Below are positions 7,314 to 13,716 of a stretch of 18,651 nt of DNA, in pieces. Made by a program: the position numbers and the translations under genes. The DNA comes from Sedimentisphaerales bacterium (lineage in GTDB: Bacteria > Planctomycetota > Phycisphaerae > Sedimentisphaerales > SM23-30), in the NCBI GenBank assembly GCA_030640865.1, contig DAOWIP010000148.1, positions 1 through 18,651 on the forward strand, in the 5' to 3' direction. Positions within the stretch are counted from its first letter, which is position 1. The number at the start of each line of letters is the position of its first letter. The notes under the pieces were generated by a model. That model had not been told where the DNA came from, ran no database searches, and worked only from the letters and a program-made list of their open reading frames with translations.

Positions 7314-7333
7314 GGTCTGTTTGTGAGCCTCTT

Positions 7334-7825
7334 ATGACAAAATCTCGAAATAACGATAATAACGAACAGCCAATCTCGTCGAAGTCCAAACCCGCCCGCA
7401 GGGGTTGGATTTTCATTCTGATCGCCTTGGCTGCCATCGCCTTCATTGTGATCCGGGACGCCCGGCGATCAATCGACTGGGCCGGCGATTATCAAGACGC
7501 TGTACAACAGGCTCGGCAAACACACAAGCCTCTTTTGCTTGTCTTTGTAAAAACCGGCGACTCTAACTGCGAGCGTATGAAAAACGCCACTTATGTAAAT
7601 GACCGGATTATTAAATATATCAACCGGAATTTTGTGCCTGTAATGCTGGATGTCGAACAGAACAGCGATTTGGCCGAACAGTACAAAATCTCACAATACC
7701 CAAACCACGTTATTACTATCCCTGATCGGAAAGAATTTCACACTGTTCCCGGCTACGTCATTACCGGCGAATTTATCGGCAGACTAAAACGCGCCCTGAA
7801 AAAACTCAACCCCTCCGAAAATTAA
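7334..7825 (+). CDS. Membrane-anchored thioredoxin-fold protein lacking the CXXC pair
   Basis: From the ATG at 7334 the protein has 163 residues. An in-frame ATG at 7310 is part of a repeat palindrome and was not chosen. A charged N-terminus precedes one membrane segment (GWIFILIALAAIAFIVI, 24-40). The rest resembles the Thioredoxin_7/DUF255-like group: KPLLLVFVKTGDSNCERM (66-82), NATYVNDRIIKYINRNFVPVMLDV and the cis-Pro-like loop ISQYPNHVITIPD (119-131). In ordinary thioredoxins the site after VF is WCxxC; here only one cysteine (C79) remains, so classical dithiol exchange is unlikely. It may use a single cysteine or serve as a binding or chaperone fold. The domain should face the periplasm. 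It is divergent from the DUF2723 gene, with 68 bases between the starts. Confidence 0.7.
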   Translation: MTKSRNNDNNEQPISSKSKPARRGWIFILIALAAIAFIVIRDARRSIDWAGDYQDAVQQARQTHKPLLLVFVKTGDSNCERMKNATYVNDRIIKYINRNFVPVMLDVEQNSDLAEQYKISQYPNHVITIPDRKEFHTVPGYVITGEFIGRLKRALKKLNPSEN

Positions 7826-7830
7826 CCATC

Positions 7831-7852
7831 CCCTACTCTCTACTCTCTACTT
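7831..7852. repeat. Degenerate heptamer tract (CTACTCT)
   Basis: CCCTACTCTCTACTCTCTAC just after the stop of the thioredoxin-like gene iterates the 7-mer CTACTCT. The same tract stands at 1378-1394, just before the stop of the sugar kinase fusion. The rest of the spacer to 7968 holds an imperfect CTTTAT/ATAAAG inverted repeat near 7901-7917 and nothing else recognised. Confidence 0.6.
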
Positions 7853-7968
7853 TTTTACAGACTCCGTCCCTGTCGGCGCCCTGCCCGATTGTAACATATC
7901 CCTTTATTATATAAAGAGTTATGTGAAATATACCTCTGGGTGTGTTGCGTCAGTAATATATAAGCGTA

Positions 7969-8520
7969 TTAACGGTCCAGCGGTTCCAGCAGTTCCGAAT
8001 CGATTTCCACCGCTGCCGCCTGGCCCAGAATATCTATCTTAAGGAGTATTCTAATCTGATTCTTTTTTCTTACCACAATTCCTTCGCACCCCATCAATGG
8101 CCCTGCGATCACGCGGCAGCGGTTGCCGGCCTTGAGATACGGGTGAGGATCGATGGGCAGGCCGCTCGCCATCGCAGCCTGGATATTCGACAGTTCTGCT
8201 ATCAGCTTTGCCTGATCTGTTACTTCGATGATATTTGCGATCCGATTAGTCGTCAACGCCTGATGCCTCTGGTCCTGCCCGCCGCAAAAGAATACATATC
8301 CGCTGAACAACGGCAGTAAAGACTTAAATACACGTTGTTTACGTCTTGTTACTTTTTCTGTCAGCGGCAAAAAATAAGGAATCCCCCATTTTCCCAGGGC
8401 CAAAGCCAGCGCCTTTTCGTTACGGCTTTTCGTGTGTGCCACCCGCCATTGGCCCTCAATTTCCTCAATTTTCGCATCATTTGGGTAAATTATCGGTGGA
8501 TTTTCGGACAATTTCAGCAT
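7969..8520 (-). CDS. NusG/RfaH-like transcription antitermination factor
   Basis: The protein has 183 residues. AGGAAG lies 6 bases before the ATG at 8520, a very good ribosome-binding site. Residues ~26-105 match the NusG N-terminal domain: WRVAHTKSRNEKALALAL, GIPYFLPL, KSLLPLFSGYVFF and NRIANIIEV. Residues ~124-178 match the KOW-carrying C-terminal domain: AGNRCRVIAGPLMGCEGIVVRK and a final VEIDSELLEPL. It is shorter and more diverged than housekeeping NusG and looks like the specialised paralogs (RfaH, UpxY, LoaP types) that act on long surface-polysaccharide operons by binding RNA polymerase. It lies back to back with the sugar-phosphate transferase gene at 9049, which fits a glycan role. 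No ops-like element was recognised in the window. Confidence 0.85.
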   Translation of the reverse strand: MLKLSENPPIIYPNDAKIEEIEGQWRVAHTKSRNEKALALALGKWGIPYFLPLTEKVTRRKQRVFKSLLPLFSGYVFFCGGQDQRHQALTTNRIANIIEVTDQAKLIAELSNIQAAMASGLPIDPHPYLKAGNRCRVIAGPLMGCEGIVVRKKNQIRILLKIDILGQAAAVEIDSELLEPLDR

Positions 8521-8548
8521 TAGGACTTCCTGAAAAACAATTAATTAA

Positions 8549-8690
8549 GTCCCGTAGGGACAAATGATAATAGCCCAGCGATTTATCGCTGGGAAACCTG
8601 TTAGCCTATACATTTTAGTCCCGTAGGGACGACTGAAAATAGATATATCGTAACATTTTAGCCAAATGTAGCACAAGCTCCCAACTTGTG
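8549..8690. repeat. Cluster of four REP-like hairpins
   Basis: Two identical GTCCCGTAGGGAC palindromes (8549-8561 and 8618-8630) flank a perfect 9-bp stem, CCCAGCGAT with ATCGCTGGG (8574-8593). A CACAAG/CTTGTG stem (8672-8690) follows. These are typical short intergenic palindromes rather than terminators, since no T-tail follows. The cluster begins 29 bases upstream of the NusG-like start codon. Confidence 0.75.
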
Positions 8691-8708
8691 ATTAAAACCT
8701 CTTGGGTG

Positions 8709-8785
8709 GCACCTTTCCGCCGAAGGCGGAGCGGTGCTCTTGCACGATTTTCTGTCATTCATCATTGGGACTTCGTCATTCATTC
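8709..8785. repeat. Composite repeat: CACCTTTCCGCC hairpin plus GTCATT tract, copy 2
   Basis: Hairpin at 8710-8736 with arms CACCTTTCCGCC and GGCGGAGCGGTG, then GATTTTCTGTCATTC and the GTCATT tract. It is a direct repeat of 1144-1222. Confidence 0.75.
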
Positions 8786-8925
8786 CTCCTATGTTAAAAT
8801 TTATCCAGGTCTTGCGATTCTGTCATTCCAGGCAGCGACCAGCGGGAGCGGGTTTCGCCGACCATGCAGAACAGAAAAAGTGGCTATGCCACCTCATTCT
8901 GATTTCTTAATTCGTCATTATCTTC

Positions 8926-8950
8926 GTAGGCTGGGGGCTTACCCCACGCG
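8926..8950. repeat. Diverged REP-like palindrome, GTAGG-CTGGGGG variant
   Basis: GTAGGCTGGGGGCTTACCCC then ACGCGG. It occupies the same position after CATTCTGATTTCTTAATTC as the copy at 4341 does after its own CATTCTGGTTTCTTAATTC, so the two blocks are diverged copies of one composite repeat. Confidence 0.6.
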
Positions 8951-9048
8951 GTTTTCTATAACTCCAATAACAGCAATACTATAGTATCGGCAATACAGTT
9001 CGTAATATTCTGCTTGAATCATATCCGCTGGTGAGGCAAAATACCAGT

Positions 9049-9663
9049 ATGAGCAAATTGGCCGTACTTATTAAAAGGGCTTTTGACATCCTGTTTGTCT
9101 TGGCCATAAGTCCTTTACTTCTTATAGTTATAGGACTTATCGCAATAATAGTCCGCCTGACAAGTGGTTCTCCTGTCTTTTTTCGCCAGGAGCGTGCCGG
9201 ACGGAATATGCAGCCGTTCACCATTTACAAATTTCGCACAATGCATACCGACATCGATCCTTTCGGCCCTTCTCCAAAAGCGGGTTCTGATGATCGTATG
9301 ACTTGTATTGGCAATTGGTTACGAAAATATTCCTTAGACGAACTACCACAGTTTTTTAATGTACTTAAAGGAAATATGTCGTTGGTAGGCCCAAGACCTC
9401 TTTATATGGACCAAGCTCGGCAGTGGAACGAGCGGCAGAAACGCCGTCTGCTGGTTGAGCCTGGCCTGACAGGTCTGGCTCAGATCAGCGGCCGAGGCAA
9501 CCTGACCATCGAAGACAAACTCGATCTGGATGTACGGTATGCCGATAACCAGAGTCTGTGGCGGGACTTACGAATATTTATAGCAACGTTTTTCAAAGTA
9601 CTTCGGCCGAAAGATATTTATGAAAAGCGGTATTCACGAACAGAGGAAACAAGAAAAAATTGA
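9049..9663 (+). CDS. Polyprenyl-phosphate sugar-1-phosphate transferase (PglC/WcaJ catalytic-domain type)
   Basis: From the ATG at 9049 the protein has 204 residues; a GTG at 9031 would add six. GGTGAGG lies 12 bases upstream, a rather long gap. It is the minimal monotopic phosphoglycosyl transferase unit without the N-terminal membrane bundle of WbaP/WcaJ. A reentrant hydrophobic helix (FDILFVLAISPLLLIVIGL) comes first. Then follow SPVFFRQERAGRNMQPFTIYKFRTM, the catalytic Asp-Glu in SLDELPQFFNVLKGNMSLVGPRP, and the C-terminal PGLTGLAQISGRG. The family moves a sugar-1-phosphate from a UDP-sugar to undecaprenyl phosphate on the cytoplasmic face, the first step of capsule, O-antigen or glycoprotein glycan synthesis. 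The sugar cannot be told from sequence. No other glycan assembly genes follow directly. Confidence 0.9.
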   Translation: MSKLAVLIKRAFDILFVLAISPLLLIVIGLIAIIVRLTSGSPVFFRQERAGRNMQPFTIYKFRTMHTDIDPFGPSPKAGSDDRMTCIGNWLRKYSLDELPQFFNVLKGNMSLVGPRPLYMDQARQWNERQKRRLLVEPGLTGLAQISGRGNLTIEDKLDLDVRYADNQSLWRDLRIFIATFFKVLRPKDIYEKRYSRTEETRKN

Positions 9664-9731
9664 AAGAAAAAGAATATTCCCCCCGTAAAACACCCTTAAT
9701 CAGTTCCTGTTGCGAAATCGCTCTTAAATAG

Positions 9732-9760
9732 CCCCTGCTGTTAAGCAGGGGGTTCTTCTT
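9732..9760 (+). terminator. Rho-independent terminator-like hairpin
   Basis: Arms CCCCTGCT (9732-9739) and AGCAGGGG (9744-9751) with loop GTTA, followed by GTTCTTCTT. It begins 69 bases after the stop of the sugar-phosphate transferase gene. A second hairpin, CCCCTGAT/ATCAGGGG (9766-9786), follows at once but lacks a T-run. Both could also be REP-like repeats, since their arms are similar. Confidence 0.6.
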
Positions 9761-9821
9761 GCCAGCCCCTGATGTAAAATCAGGGGGTAAAACCGCTATA
9801 AAACACACGTTTTCAAGCATC

Positions 9822-9900
9822 GGGTGGCAGCCACCGAGTGGCACCTTTCTGTATTTTCAGAGAGGTGCTCCTGTATAATCCCCAGCATGGAACCCAGCAA
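9822..9900. repeat. Composite of GGTGGC palindrome and CACCTTTCTG hairpin
   Basis: GGTGGC-A-GCCACC (9823-9835) leads into the CACCTTTCTG / CAGAGAGGTG hairpin (9842-9867), the TATAATCC tail and ATGGAACCCAGC. Compared with the block at 4133-4222 it lacks about 30 bases between the two palindromes. The downstream part matches 13803-13870. Confidence 0.7.
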
Positions 9901-10012
9901 AATTATATTATAGTGCTCACAATTGAATTTTCCCGTCAGTACGCGTGCAAGTAGCCTTACGACAATATGTTACAGTTTCGCTCACGGGAATTCCCACACG
10001 CGGTGTGTATAA
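9901..10012. repeat. Long direct repeat, copy A
   Basis: About 110 bases beginning AATTATAT and TAGTGCTCAC, including ACGGGAATTCCC and ending GTGTGTATAA. It is nearly colinear with 10086-10193 (about 88-90% by eye). Part of it recurs at 16132-16185 and its first ~38 bases at 4098-4137. Confidence 0.8.
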
Positions 10013-10052
10013 CTGACCACCATCGTCAATTATGCGGGGAAATTTGCTTATG

Positions 10053-10068
10053 TACGATTTAAATCGTA
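10053..10068. repeat. Perfect 16-base palindrome TACGATTTAAATCGTA
   Basis: A perfect inverted repeat with no spacer, placed midway between the two long direct repeats. It could be a binding site for a dimeric regulator or part of the repeat array; no gene start is adjacent. Confidence 0.5.
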
Positions 10069-10085
10069 TATAAGTGTATGCAGGG

Positions 10086-10193
10086 AATTATATAGTGCTC
10101 ACGATTGAATTTTCCCGTTAGTACGCGGGTAAGTAGCCTTACAACAATATGTTACGGTTTCGCTCGCGGGAATTCCCATGCGCGGTGCGTATA
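10086..10193. repeat. Long direct repeat, copy B
   Basis: Second copy, beginning AATTATATAGTGCTCAC and ending GGTGCGTATAA, with the central palindrome GGGAATTCCC. Only ~75 bases separate it from copy A. It ends about 145 bases before the small gene at 10337. Confidence 0.8.
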
Positions 10194-10261
10194 AATCAGG
10201 CGATACCGTCTAAAAGTCTAAAAAACGTATAAAAATCCGCGTTAATAGTTCAATAATCGAG

Positions 10262-10304
10262 ATACCTTGGACTTTCGACGCTGGCGTCAGATAAGGGGCG
10301 GTAT
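10262..10304 (+). promoter_or_regulatory. Possible structured RNA leader of the small gene at 10337
   Basis: Three nested complementary pairs can form: ATACC with GGTAT, CTT with AAG, and GACGC with GCGTC around a TG loop. No known riboswitch class was recognised. The fold is short and could arise by chance. Confidence 0.25.
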
Positions 10305-10336
10305 AGACCCATTAGGCGGCAAGGAGAGGTAAATTT

Positions 10337-10570
10337 ATGAACTGGCAATCAAATCAACAATCACCTGATGGTCTTGGAAATACCACCACCATTGAGCCTG
10401 AAGCTCACAAACAGCTAAATCACTCGGCCTGTGCCTCCGCCGAGTACATTCAAACTGCGTGTACAATTTACGAATCATTGATCACGAACTATCTCGCGAT
10501 AGCCGACGAACTGGCCCGCCGGGAAGGCGTACAACTGCTTTTCCCGCTAAAAACAGGCATTTCGTCGTAA
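10337..10570 (+). CDS. Small uncharacterised protein, 77 aa
   Basis: The reading frame starts with ATG after AGGAGAGG and a 7-base gap, one of the best ribosome-binding sites in the window, which is the main reason to accept it. The product has no signal peptide or membrane segment. The first ~25 residues are polar (Gln, Asn and Ser rich). Residues ~28-70 could form a helical region (AHKQLNHSACASAEYIQTACTI and on to NYLAIADELARREGVQLLF). Two cysteines lie at C32 and C42. I do not recognise the family. The gene stands alone between the long repeats and a convergent 25-aa miniprotein. It may be lineage-specific. Confidence 0.5.
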   Translation: MNWQSNQQSPDGLGNTTTIEPEAHKQLNHSACASAEYIQTACTIYESLITNYLAIADELARREGVQLLFPLKTGISS

Positions 10571-10617
10571 TTGCAATCCTCACCTGTAATTATGTGTTCT
10601 TACCGGATGCCCACAGA

Positions 10618-10695
10618 TTACTTGCGATGACGAGTCTTCCATCGGGCACGGCGTTTTTTACTGCCGACTTTTCGGCGACGTCTGGGCTTACTCAT
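10618..10695 (-). CDS. 25-aa Arg/Lys-rich miniprotein, ribosomal-protein-like
   Basis: The ATG at 10695 follows AGGGAG with a 6-base gap on the minus strand, an excellent ribosome-binding site. The product reads MSKPRRRRKVGSKKRRAR and continues WKTRHRK before TAA: 15 of 25 residues are Arg, Lys or His and there are no acidic residues. Tiny basic proteins of this kind are known as ribosomal components (bTHX, bL37, or the AURKAIP1/COX24-like group with KKTR-type ends), and the WKTRHRK end is reminiscent of the last. Homology cannot be proved by eye at this length. It faces the rubrerythrin gene, with a ~115-base divergent promoter region between the starts. Confidence 0.6.
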   Translation of the reverse strand: MSKPRRRRKVGSKKRRARWKTRHRK

Positions 10696-10739
10696 ATAAT
10701 TCTCCCTGTAAAATCAGGTCCAATTGGTAAAAACTCTTC

Positions 10740-10768
10740 TTGCCTTTGGCAAAAGTTCAGTATAAATT
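10740..10768 (+). promoter_or_regulatory. Candidate promoter for the rubrerythrin-like gene
   Basis: TTGCCT (10740-10745) is followed by TATAAA (10761-10766) at 15 bases or TAAATT (10763-10768) at 17 bases. It lies in the AT-rich gap upstream of the chosen start at 10812. The assignment rests on consensus only. Confidence 0.35.
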
Positions 10769-10811
10769 AAAACAAAATTCCATGCAAGTAAGTAATTGGG
10801 AGTATCGAAGA

Positions 10812-11306
10812 ATGGACTTATTCGATAACGCCATTCAAATGGAAAAGGACAGTTATAATTTCTACCTTGAAGCAGCCGAATCGCTCCAGGACCAGGCGGC
10901 CCAGCGGATTATGCGGGAACTGGCGCAGGACGAAAAGGACCACGAAAGGGCTTTGCGGAGCATGAAAAATGGGGCCGAGGTAGCTTTGGAGACCAGCATT
11001 GCCAGGGGTGTAAAAGGCATATTCGAGCAGATGATCGAGGCCGAGAGCAATTTTCTCGATGAGGATGGCAGCGTAACTGATGTGCTCCGCAGGGGTGTCG
11101 AGATCGAACACATGAGCGTCGAGCTATATCATGGTTTTACTGAAAAGGCCCAGCCTTCTCACGAACGGGAGTTCTGGAAAAAACTGCGAAAGATCGAAGA
11201 AAAGCACGAAAAACTCCTCCGGCTGACCTTGGAATACATCGACAAACCCAATATTGTGCTGGAAAACGCGGAATTTCTCTTCTATGATTATAATAAAGCT
11301 CCGTAA
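10812..11306 (+). CDS. Rubrerythrin-like diiron (ferritin-superfamily) protein
   Basis: From the ATG at 10812 the product has 164 residues. GGGAG precedes it by 9 bases, and upstream in-frame starts (TTG 10740, ATG 10782) overlap the likely promoter or lack such a site. The sequence is a four-helix erythrin domain with expected iron ligands: E11 region (AIQMEKDSYNFYLEAAE), E41xxH44 (DEKDHER), E97/E104 (EIEHMSVELYHGF) and E129xxH132 (IEEKHEK). No rubredoxin-type CxxC pair is present at either end. The family reduces peroxide or stores and senses iron in anaerobes and microaerobes; without rubredoxin the electron donor must be separate. The gene is followed after 26 bases by the adenine phosphoribosyltransferase gene, probably on one transcript. 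Confidence 0.8.
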   Translation: MDLFDNAIQMEKDSYNFYLEAAESLQDQAAQRIMRELAQDEKDHERALRSMKNGAEVALETSIARGVKGIFEQMIEAESNFLDEDGSVTDVLRRGVEIEHMSVELYHGFTEKAQPSHEREFWKKLRKIEEKHEKLLRLTLEYIDKPNIVLENAEFLFYDYNKAP

Positions 11307-11332
11307 TAAAGCACTAACTATGGGCAAAGTAG

Positions 11333-11869
11333 ATGACAATTGATAAAAACGAATTGAAAAAATTAATACGAGATATACCGGGGTTTCCAAAAGAAGGGAT
11401 AGTATTTCGGGACATTACGCCATTGCTTTCGGACGCAGCGGGGTTGGCAGCAGCGGTGCGGATAATGGCCGATCCGTTTCGGGACAGGCGGATTGAACTG
11501 GTAGTGGGAGCGGAAAGTCGCGGGTTTATTTTCGGTACGGCGATAGCCCAGGAATTAAACTGTGGTTTTGTACCGGTACGCAAGCCCGGCAAGCTACCGG
11601 CGGCAACTATCGAACAGGAATATGAACTCGAATACGGCACAGACAAGCTGGAAATGCATTCGGACGCCATTCAGGCCGGACAGCGGGTGCTTATTGTCGA
11701 TGACCTTTTAGCAACGGGCGGAACAATGCAGGCGTGTTGCGCGATGGTCGAGAAACTGGCAGGCGAGATTGTGGGGATCAGCTTCCTGATCGAACTGACA
11801 TTTCTCAAGGGCAGAGAAAAACTGAAAGAATACGAAATTCATACAGCTATTGTTTATGATAGTGAATGA
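11333..11869 (+). CDS. apt: Adenine phosphoribosyltransferase
   Basis: The enzyme converts adenine and PRPP to AMP and pyrophosphate in cytoplasmic purine salvage. The product has 178 residues, the usual length. It shows the family landmarks in order: IRDIPGFPKEGIVFRDITPLL near the N-terminus, the VVGAESRGFIFG loop, PVRKPGKLPA, the flexible-loop region EYGTDKLEMH, and the PRPP-binding loop VLIVDDLLATGGT. The ATG at 11333 gives the canonical N-terminus, although no strong ribosome-binding site precedes it. It is co-directional with the rubrerythrin-like gene and converges with the histidine kinase gene, whose stop lies only 17 bases away. No terminator hairpin is visible between the two. Confidence 0.95.
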   Translation: MTIDKNELKKLIRDIPGFPKEGIVFRDITPLLSDAAGLAAAVRIMADPFRDRRIELVVGAESRGFIFGTAIAQELNCGFVPVRKPGKLPAATIEQEYELEYGTDKLEMHSDAIQAGQRVLIVDDLLATGGTMQACCAMVEKLAGEIVGISFLIELTFLKGREKLKEYEIHTAIVYDSE

Positions 11870-11886
11870 ATTATATCAATGTTCAA

Positions 11887-13716
11887 TCAGGTAGCTGATG
11901 TTCTTACAGGGGCCACGGTCGGCAGAGTAACAGAGAAGGTCGCGCCATGTGGAATGTTGTCGGTAATAACAACAGAGCCTCCTAAAATTTGGGTAAGCTC
12001 CCTGACAATAGCAAGGCCAAGGCCGGTGCCGGAGTGGGCGCGAGTAACAGAGCCGTCAAGCTGATGAAACTTGTCGAAGATTATTTCACGATCCTCAGAA
12101 GCAATGCCGGGACCTGTATCGGAAATCGAAATATGAACAAAGGAGCCGCTTGTATTATCTGCAAGGGGCAGTTGCGCGGCGAGGGCGTTATTGTCGAGCA
12201 GGTGGGCGTTGATGTCGATACGGCCGTGGTCGGGCGTGAACTTGATGGCATTATCAAGCAGATTAAACAATATCTGCTGAAGCCTGGCGGGGTCGGTCTC
12301 GATCGTTGGTAAATCCCCGGCAATATCAAGATTGACCGAGAGTTTTTTCGGCTCAAAAAGCGGACGCGTCAGATTAACCAGCGCCTCAGTAATAATCCCG
12401 ATGGAACACTTTTCCCATTTAACCCGGATTTTACCGGCCTCGATACTGGCAAGGTCCAACAGTTCATTAATGATATGCAGCAGCAATTGACCTGATTCGA
12501 GAACGTTGCCGACATAACGCGAAGCCTTTTCGTCACGCTGCGACTGGGCCCGCTCTTTCAGGATTTCGGCAAAGCCGATTATGGCGTTCAGTGGTGTTCG
12601 CAGTTCGTGGGAAACATTAGCGAGGAATTCGCTCTTCAATTTGTTGGATTCGAACAAGGCGATATTCTTGGTTTCCAGTTCACCCAGCCGCAAATCGAGC
12701 GCGCGGTTGGTCTCTCGGAGACGATCATGGGCAAGCTTCAAACGCGACAGCATCTGGTGGAAGGCCTGGGCCATTTTTTCGTATTCGTCGCCTGTTTTGA
12801 TCCCGGCGGTAATGTTGAGCGCATCTTTCCAGGCATCCTGCGAAAGTTCGGCAGAGTTGTCGGCGTCTGCCGATTCGAGTGTGATCTTGTCGGCGGCTTC
12901 GCGGAGAGAACGGACGGGCAGCAGAATAAAACGCTGGGTAATCAGATAAAATGTAACGACTGCGCAGATACAGGAAAGCAGACCGCCAACAACGATAAAG
13001 ATGCGATTGAACAGCAATGTAGTACTGGTTTGGCCCGCGGGCAGCAAAACTGATATTATACCGACGAGTTGACCTTCGGTGAAAGGGGCTGCGCCTTCGG
13101 GAACTGCGGCGACAGGTAATGGGGCGGCCGTCGGAAGTGGGACGGCATGACAGCCGCTGCTGAGACAACTGTTGTCGGCACGGACGGCACATAGAAAACG
13201 GGCGGGCTGATATGCCGCTGTGGCGGGGCCACTGGCCGGCTTGGTAGCGTTTTCGAGCTTGGTAGTGGACGATTGTGGAGCGGGTTGTGAGGTTTGCAAT
13301 TCAAAAATTTCATTTGTTTCTGCGTCTTTGAGAAAAAGCATGACGCCATTTTGCAAAAAAGGATCGTCAGGAATATTATCGCGGAAGAACTTATCGAGTA
13401 GCTCGGCGTTATCTGCGATTTCCGGTTGGCCCAGGCCCAGCCATCTTGTCTGAGGATGGGGCGAATCAGTTTCCGACGGTTCGGGCAAAGGGGGAACCTT
13501 GGCTGAGTCGTACATCTCGGCAACGCCGCGGAAGTGACGAAGACGCAACTGGTGAACCTCAGCCTGGGCGAGTTCACGTTTGCCCTGCTCGACGAGTTTG
13601 TCCATCCAGCGATAGGGAACGAACAAACCGGCGGCAATAATAAACAGAACGGCAAAGGCAAAGGCTATCCGGCACTTAGCCGCCAGTGAAAGCGAAAATC
13701 GATACCATTTTGACAT
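11887..13716 (-). CDS. Membrane sensor histidine kinase with a possible periplasmic c-type heme site
   Basis: From the ATG at 13716 the protein has 609 residues; a longer frame to a TTG at 13791 lacks a good ribosome-binding site. Membrane segments lie at ~18-34 (AFAFAVLFIIAAGLFV) and ~238-258. The ~200-residue extracytoplasmic part holds CLSSGCH (184-190), a CX4CH heme-c signature like those in tetraheme cytochrome c3, close to RFLCAVRADN. A HAMP linker (~259-325) and a coiled coil lead to the H-box SHELRTPLNAIIGFAE with phosphoacceptor His370. The N-box NLLDNAIKF, DTGPGI and GTGLGLAI of the ATPase domain follow. It should autophosphorylate and pass phosphate to a response regulator, which is not adjacent. 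Redox or small-ligand sensing through heme is inference. Confidence 0.88.
   Translation of the reverse strand: MSKWYRFSLSLAAKCRIAFAFAVLFIIAAGLFVPYRWMDKLVEQGKRELAQAEVHQLRLRHFRGVAEMYDSAKVPPLPEPSETDSPHPQTRWLGLGQPEIADNAELLDKFFRDNIPDDPFLQNGVMLFLKDAETNEIFELQTSQPAPQSSTTKLENATKPASGPATAAYQPARFLCAVRADNSCLSSGCHAVPLPTAAPLPVAAVPEGAAPFTEGQLVGIISVLLPAGQTSTTLLFNRIFIVVGGLLSCICAVVTFYLITQRFILLPVRSLREAADKITLESADADNSAELSQDAWKDALNITAGIKTGDEYEKMAQAFHQMLSRLKLAHDRLRETNRALDLRLGELETKNIALFESNKLKSEFLANVSHELRTPLNAIIGFAEILKERAQSQRDEKASRYVGNVLESGQLLLHIINELLDLASIEAGKIRVKWEKCSIGIITEALVNLTRPLFEPKKLSVNLDIAGDLPTIETDPARLQQILFNLLDNAIKFTPDHGRIDINAHLLDNNALAAQLPLADNTSGSFVHISISDTGPGIASEDREIIFDKFHQLDGSVTRAHSGTGLGLAIVRELTQILGGSVVITDNIPHGATFSVTLPTVAPVRTSAT

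Larger units (their letters stand above)
8521..9048. other. Divergent spacer of stacked palindromes, no gene
   Basis: This separates the NusG-like gene from the sugar-phosphate transferase gene. It holds the hairpin cluster at 8549-8690, the composite hairpin/GTCATT repeat at 8709-8785, a GTGGC/GCCAC hairpin at 8879-8891, and a repeat block at 8894-8950 that parallels 4311-4363. A 98-codon plus-strand frame here (8688-8984) is made of these repeats. The promoters of both flanking genes must lie here, but none stands out. Confidence 0.65.
9664..10336. other. Long repeat-rich spacer without genes
   Basis: It holds two hairpins (9732-9786), the GGTGGC palindrome plus CACCTTTCTG hairpin composite (9822-9900), two long direct repeats (9901-10012 and 10086-10193), a perfect 16-base palindrome at 10053-10068 and a possible RNA fold just upstream of the next small gene (10262-10304). 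No credible gene was seen on either strand; an 83-codon minus-strand frame covers repeats and the end of the transferase gene. Confidence 0.7.

Noticed and set aside
7310..7333. Upstream ATG for the thioredoxin-like protein
   Set aside because: It is part of the CCCATG arm of a dispersed palindrome and has no ribosome-binding site.
8688..8984. 98-codon plus-strand frame upstream of the sugar-phosphate transferase
   Set aside because: It overlaps the composite repeat and has no ribosome-binding site.
9901..10193. CRISPR array
   Set aside because: Only two ~110-base copies with one spacer, no short regular repeats and no cas genes.
10740..10811. Extended rubrerythrin start at a TTG
   Set aside because: The TTG lies in the likely -35 box, and the ATG at 10812 has GGGAG at 9 bases and begins the conserved domain.
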